The notes beneath the pieces are model-generated. The model had not been told where the DNA came from, made no database searches, and was given only the letters and a program-made list of their open reading frames with translations. Shown here one piece after another: positions 45,290 to 48,520 of a DNA stretch of 48,520 bases; the stretch's first letter is position 1; each line of letters starts with the position of its first letter. Location: positions 1-48,520 of the forward strand of contig JAFUPT010000094.1 in assembly GCA_017481065.1 (NCBI GenBank), in the 5' to 3' direction. The DNA comes from Clostridia bacterium. Its GTDB lineage: Bacteria; Bacillota_A; Clostridia; Christensenellales; Aristaeellaceae. The position numbers were made by a program, and so were the translations under genes.

Positions 45290-47617
45290 TCAGGCACTGT
45301 AAATTGCATCTTCCAGTTCTTTTACTGCTTTGAGATAGCCTTCTTTGCCGCCGAAGTATGCGGCGATCTTGGTGGGCTTGCCCAGTTTCTGGAACGGGTC
45401 GAGCTTGAGTATTTCGGTCTTTTCGATTTCATAGATACCGGCGTTCATGTATTTGTCCAACAGAGCTTCCAGTACCTCGCGGGCAACGCCGCTGTAACGG
45501 CTGAGGAAGTCGCGCTTCTTGACATTGCTGGCACGTTCACGGCGGGTCAAGGGCTTTTTATCAAAGGCAACGTGGCAGATGAAATCGAAGTCATCTACTT
45601 CTTCCATCTTCTGATCTGCTTTCATCAGTTCCAGATCGATGCCGCGCTCCAGAAGAAGTTCTTTGATCTTGGCTTTCTTTTCCTCCGCAGTCCATTGACG
45701 GATGAAGTTGTCCAGGGATGCATATTCGCCCAGGATATTTTCCTTGGTATAATCGACAATGCTTTCCTGGCGGAGGAGTTTGCCGTTGGCATCATAGACA
45801 GAGACGGTTTTGTGAATGATCTGCACCTGGCAGCCATCGCGCCCCACAATGGGTTTGGGAGGCTTGGAGCCGGGAGGAGTGACGTCAGGATCGCCGCCAG
45901 GATTCTCCGGTTTTTCCGGCTTTGGACGATTGGGATCGAATTCATCATCGATTTCGATGGGACCATCCCAATCAGGATCAGCAAACAGGCGCGTGACATT
46001 GCGGAAGTCCATGACCACAAAATGGGTTTTGCCTTCCTTTTCGCGCAGGCGAGTACCACGACCGATGATCTGTTTGAATTCGGTCATGGAGCCGATCATT
46101 TCATCCAACACGATCAACTTGGTCATTTTGCAGTCCGCACCGGTGGAGAGGAGTTTGGATGTCGTGGCGATTACAGGGCCTTCCTGACTGGTAGATATAA
46201 AATACTTTAGCTTGCTTTTTCCATAATCATCGCCGCCAGTAATACGAAGCACATAGTCTGGATTTTCCTTGACCATATCAGAATTCAGGTTGACCAGAGC
46301 ACGACGCATGCGCTCTGCAGCATCCTCTGTGGCACAGAACACGATGGTCTTAGACATGCGGTCGGTACTTTTCAGATAACGCGTAATTTCTGCTGCAACC
46401 TGCTGAATACGATCTTCAATAATGATGTTGTAATCGTAATCACTGTTGGTATAGACGCGATCGGGGATTTCGTTGCCGTTGATATCCTTTTGCCCCTTGT
46501 AGGGTCTCCATCCATCACCGATGTCAGTCGTGATGTTGATGACCTTGAACGGCGCAAGGAAGCCGTCCTCGATACCTTCCTTCAAACTGTAGGTATAGAC
46601 CGGCTCACCAAAATAATGGAGATTGGAGATGTATTTGGTTTCTTTGGGCGTAGCAGTCATGCCGATCTGAGTTGCGGCGTTGAAGTATTCCAGCACTTTG
46701 CGCCAGCGACTTTCTTCCTTAGCAGAACCGCGATGGCACTCGTCCACAATGATCAGATCGAAGAAGTCAGGACTGAACAGGTCGCGGAAGTGTTCTTTAT
46801 CGTCATCACCGACCAACTGCTGATACAGAGAGAAATATACCTGGTGGGAGGTAATGGTCGTTTTATCATCCTTGGCAACGTTGATTTTATGAATCACCTT
46901 TTCGATCGGTGCAAAGTCCTGCTGAATAGACTGATCTACAAGAATTTTGCGATCGGCAAGATATAGAATTTTCCGTTTGAGGCCGCTTTGCAGCAGGCGA
47001 TACACGATCTGGAAAGCGGTATAGGTTTTGCCGGTACCGGTTGCCATGACCAACAGCAAACGATACTGTCCTTTTGCGATAGCATTCAGCGTTCTGTTGA
47101 TAGCAATACGCTGATAGTAGCGCGGAGAATAGGTGGTCTGACTACTATAATAGGGCTGGTCAATAATGGTTTCCTGTGCGGGAATGAGGCCAGATTCCAG
47201 CTTGTAACGCGCAATCAGTTCTTCCTCTGTCGGGAATTCATCCAAACCAAATTCGCGTTCCGTGCCAGTTAGGAAGTCATGCTCAGCAAACCCATCGCCA
47301 TTGGAACTGTAAGCGAAGGGCAGATCCAGCATCTTTGCATATTCCATTGCCTGCTGAAGGCCATGGGAAATGCTGTGCTTATTATCCTTTGCCTCCACGA
47401 TAGCAATTGGATTGTTGGCATTCAGGTAGAGGATATAGTCAGCGCGCTTCGGTTTCTCACGGAAAACAAAATTGCCCTTCAGATTGATCTTACCATCGGT
47501 AATCTGCGTTTCCATGGTAATTTTGCCGATGTTCCATTTGGATGTCAGCGCAGGAGTGATGTATTGGAGCTTAATATCTTCTTCAGACATCATATGCTTC
47601 GGCAAAATCATACTCAT
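45290..47617 (-). CDS. hsdR: Type I restriction endonuclease/translocase subunit HsdR
   Basis: 775 residues; ATG at 47617 chosen for AGGAGG 8 nt upstream. N-terminal PD-(D/E)xK nuclease: RADYILYL and IAIVEAKDN. SF2 helicase motor: ATGTGKT (Walker A), VDECHRG (DECH), GMTATPKE, and QIIGRGTRLRE. C-terminal EcoEI_R-type domain (about 600-775) that binds the methyltransferase. It translocates and cuts unmodified DNA with HsdM/HsdS. Compact size and EcoEI-like C-terminus indicate the Type IB-like group. Confidence 0.95.
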   Translation of the reverse strand: MSMILPKHMMSEEDIKLQYITPALTSKWNIGKITMETQITDGKINLKGNFVFREKPKRADYILYLNANNPIAIVEAKDNKHSISHGLQQAMEYAKMLDLPFAYSSNGDGFAEHDFLTGTEREFGLDEFPTEEELIARYKLESGLIPAQETIIDQPYYSSQTTYSPRYYQRIAINRTLNAIAKGQYRLLLVMATGTGKTYTAFQIVYRLLQSGLKRKILYLADRKILVDQSIQQDFAPIEKVIHKINVAKDDKTTITSHQVYFSLYQQLVGDDDKEHFRDLFSPDFFDLIIVDECHRGSAKEESRWRKVLEYFNAATQIGMTATPKETKYISNLHYFGEPVYTYSLKEGIEDGFLAPFKVINITTDIGDGWRPYKGQKDINGNEIPDRVYTNSDYDYNIIIEDRIQQVAAEITRYLKSTDRMSKTIVFCATEDAAERMRRALVNLNSDMVKENPDYVLRITGGDDYGKSKLKYFISTSQEGPVIATTSKLLSTGADCKMTKLIVLDEMIGSMTEFKQIIGRGTRLREKEGKTHFVVMDFRNVTRLFADPDWDGPIEIDDEFDPNRPKPEKPENPGGDPDVTPPGSKPPKPIVGRDGCQVQIIHKTVSVYDANGKLLRQESIVDYTKENILGEYASLDNFIRQWTAEEKKAKIKELLLERGIDLELMKADQKMEEVDDFDFICHVAFDKKPLTRRERASNVKKRDFLSRYSGVAREVLEALLDKYMNAGIYEIEKTEILKLDPFQKLGKPTKIAAYFGGKEGYLKAVKELEDAIYSA

Positions 47618-47654
47618 TGACATAGCCTCCTGTACTGTTCGTAATAACCGCATA

Positions 47655-48520
47655 TTAGTTGGGATTCTGGTCAGTTTGATCAATGCGTTTTTGCATTAAT
47701 TCTTCGATACTTGTAATAACAGCTTGATTCGGTTTGATTTTCAGTGCTTCAGCAGCTTCTTTTAAGAGAGGTACACAGTTTTCGATATGTTGGTCTTGTA
47801 GTTCTTTAGCTTTTTCCATATTGGCAAGGCGAAGTGCTATGGCCTGTTCTTCTGCAATTGTGCATTCGGCTGCGGCTTTTCTTTCTTCAAGCTCTTGCAT
47901 TTCTTTTGTGTGTTTGCGATTAGCCCAGTCCTTAAGCAGAGATGTAATTGAGTTGAATTCAACGCTCTTGAATTTTCCTCCAAATATCGCCATATAGCAA
48001 ATCAATAATGCAAACTTGTTATCCAGAGCAAAATTCTTGATTTGTAGTATTATATCACCGATAGAGTGAACCGCAGTTTTGGCTGCTACATTCTCTGTGT
48101 CACCATTAGATAGTATAATTGCAGAGTTTGCAATGAAATTTGCCAAGGAAATGGCATTGATATCCTTTTCTTGCTCAACCCTGAAAGTCACATAAAGGTT
48201 ATCCTTATATAAATAACTATCATAGCAGCTACTTAGTATAGTAACCGCATGCTCTGTCATGTCACTTAAACTATGGCGATTTACAGCAAGTGCATTTGCC
48301 AGGTATGGACTTCCTGTTTCGTGTGCATTGATACTATTAATCACGGATATCTTTCTTCGTTTTACATATGGACACTGAAAGCTATCCTTCTTTAGGTTTG
48401 CGTTTTCGATGCCTTTGTGGACTGTTTTTTCAAATTCAACTGTCAAAAAAGGATCATCTGCCTCGTAATAATCGCCTATTGTTGCAAAGGAAATGCGGTC
48501 CCGTCCAATAATTACGGCAA
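47655..48520 (-). CDS. Unknown protein upstream of hsdR, 5' end off-window
   Basis: At least 287 residues; the frame is open to the right edge, and the visible internal TTG near 48446 is not a start. Features: IGRDRISFATIGDYYEADDPFLTVEF at the start of the visible part, a core of about 80-180 with hydrophobic helices (NAISLANFIANSAIIL, FALLICYMAIFGG), and a C-terminal coiled coil (EMQELEERKAAAECTIAEEQ). It is the first visible gene of the defence operon, 37 nt before hsdR. No recognised family; a regulator, a sensor or the end of another element gene are all possible. Confidence 0.75.
   Translation of the reverse strand, partial: AVIIGRDRISFATIGDYYEADDPFLTVEFEKTVHKGIENANLKKDSFQCPYVKRRKISVINSINAHETGSPYLANALAVNRHSLSDMTEHAVTILSSCYDSYLYKDNLYVTFRVEQEKDINAISLANFIANSAIILSNGDTENVAAKTAVHSIGDIILQIKNFALDNKFALLICYMAIFGGKFKSVEFNSITSLLKDWANRKHTKEMQELEERKAAAECTIAEEQAIALRLANMEKAKELQDQHIENCVPLLKEAAEALKIKPNQAVITSIEELMQKRIDQTDQNPN

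Overview
The window looks like chromosome of an anaerobic, hydrogen-metabolising Firmicute, most likely a gut or rumen Clostridia member. The evidence is strong AGGAGG ribosome-binding sites, TTGACA/TATAAT promoters with 17-bp spacers, GC-rich core genes, a complete membrane-bound [NiFe]-hydrogenase locus without oxygen-linked genes, and AT-richer clostridial-type integrated elements. The lineage is an inference; no rRNA or marker gene is present.

Core half (1 to about 19,900). A secreted Ig-like repeat protein runs off the left edge, followed by a MATE transporter fused to a cytidylate-kinase-like domain. From 4,760 to 18,311 an uninterrupted minus-strand operon of 19 genes encodes a group 4 (Mbh/Ech-like) hydrogenase. 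In transcription order it is hypF, hypC, hypD, hypE, the NuoC-like and catalytic NuoD-like subunits, hypA, hypB, then an Mrp-type antiporter module, the NuoH-like membrane anchor, the NuoB-like small subunit and an enlarged ferredoxin-type subunit. Together these would couple ferredoxin oxidation and H2 evolution to Na+/H+ pumping, with Hyp proteins building the NiFe(CN)2CO centre. A plus-strand uroporphyrinogen-decarboxylase-family gene with its own promoter and terminator follows.

Boundary zone (about 19,940 to 28,450). A decayed 3.65-kb element is integrated in the 3' end of tRNA-Pro(GGG) and is bounded by 24-bp direct repeats at 19,981 and 23,634. It carries a promoter-structured RNA-terminator unit, a RelE-type toxin-antitoxin pair, an RHH repressor with palindromic operators, small accessory genes and a broken integrase. 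Beyond tRNA-Pro lie a structured ncRNA of about 225 nt (raiA motif is my leading guess), a second broken integrase, and an amino-acid ABC importer operon with two unusual architectures: a permuted-looking binding protein, and an ATPase fused to an RsbW-like HATPase domain.

Accessory half (about 28,450 to 48,520). This is an integrative element or stacked elements. It has an intact tyrosine recombinase, a tRNA 3'-end fragment beside it, phased repeats on both sides of the integrase, a WYL repressor divergent from a putative initiator with iteron-like repeats, small accessory genes, a RelB/RelE pair, an ArdC-like antirestriction protein and a serine recombinase. It ends in a minus-strand defence operon: Type I restriction-modification (hsdR, hsdM, hsdS) with an embedded GmrSD-type DUF262/DUF1524 protein and three small downstream genes, one HEPN-like. 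The first gene of that operon continues past the right edge.
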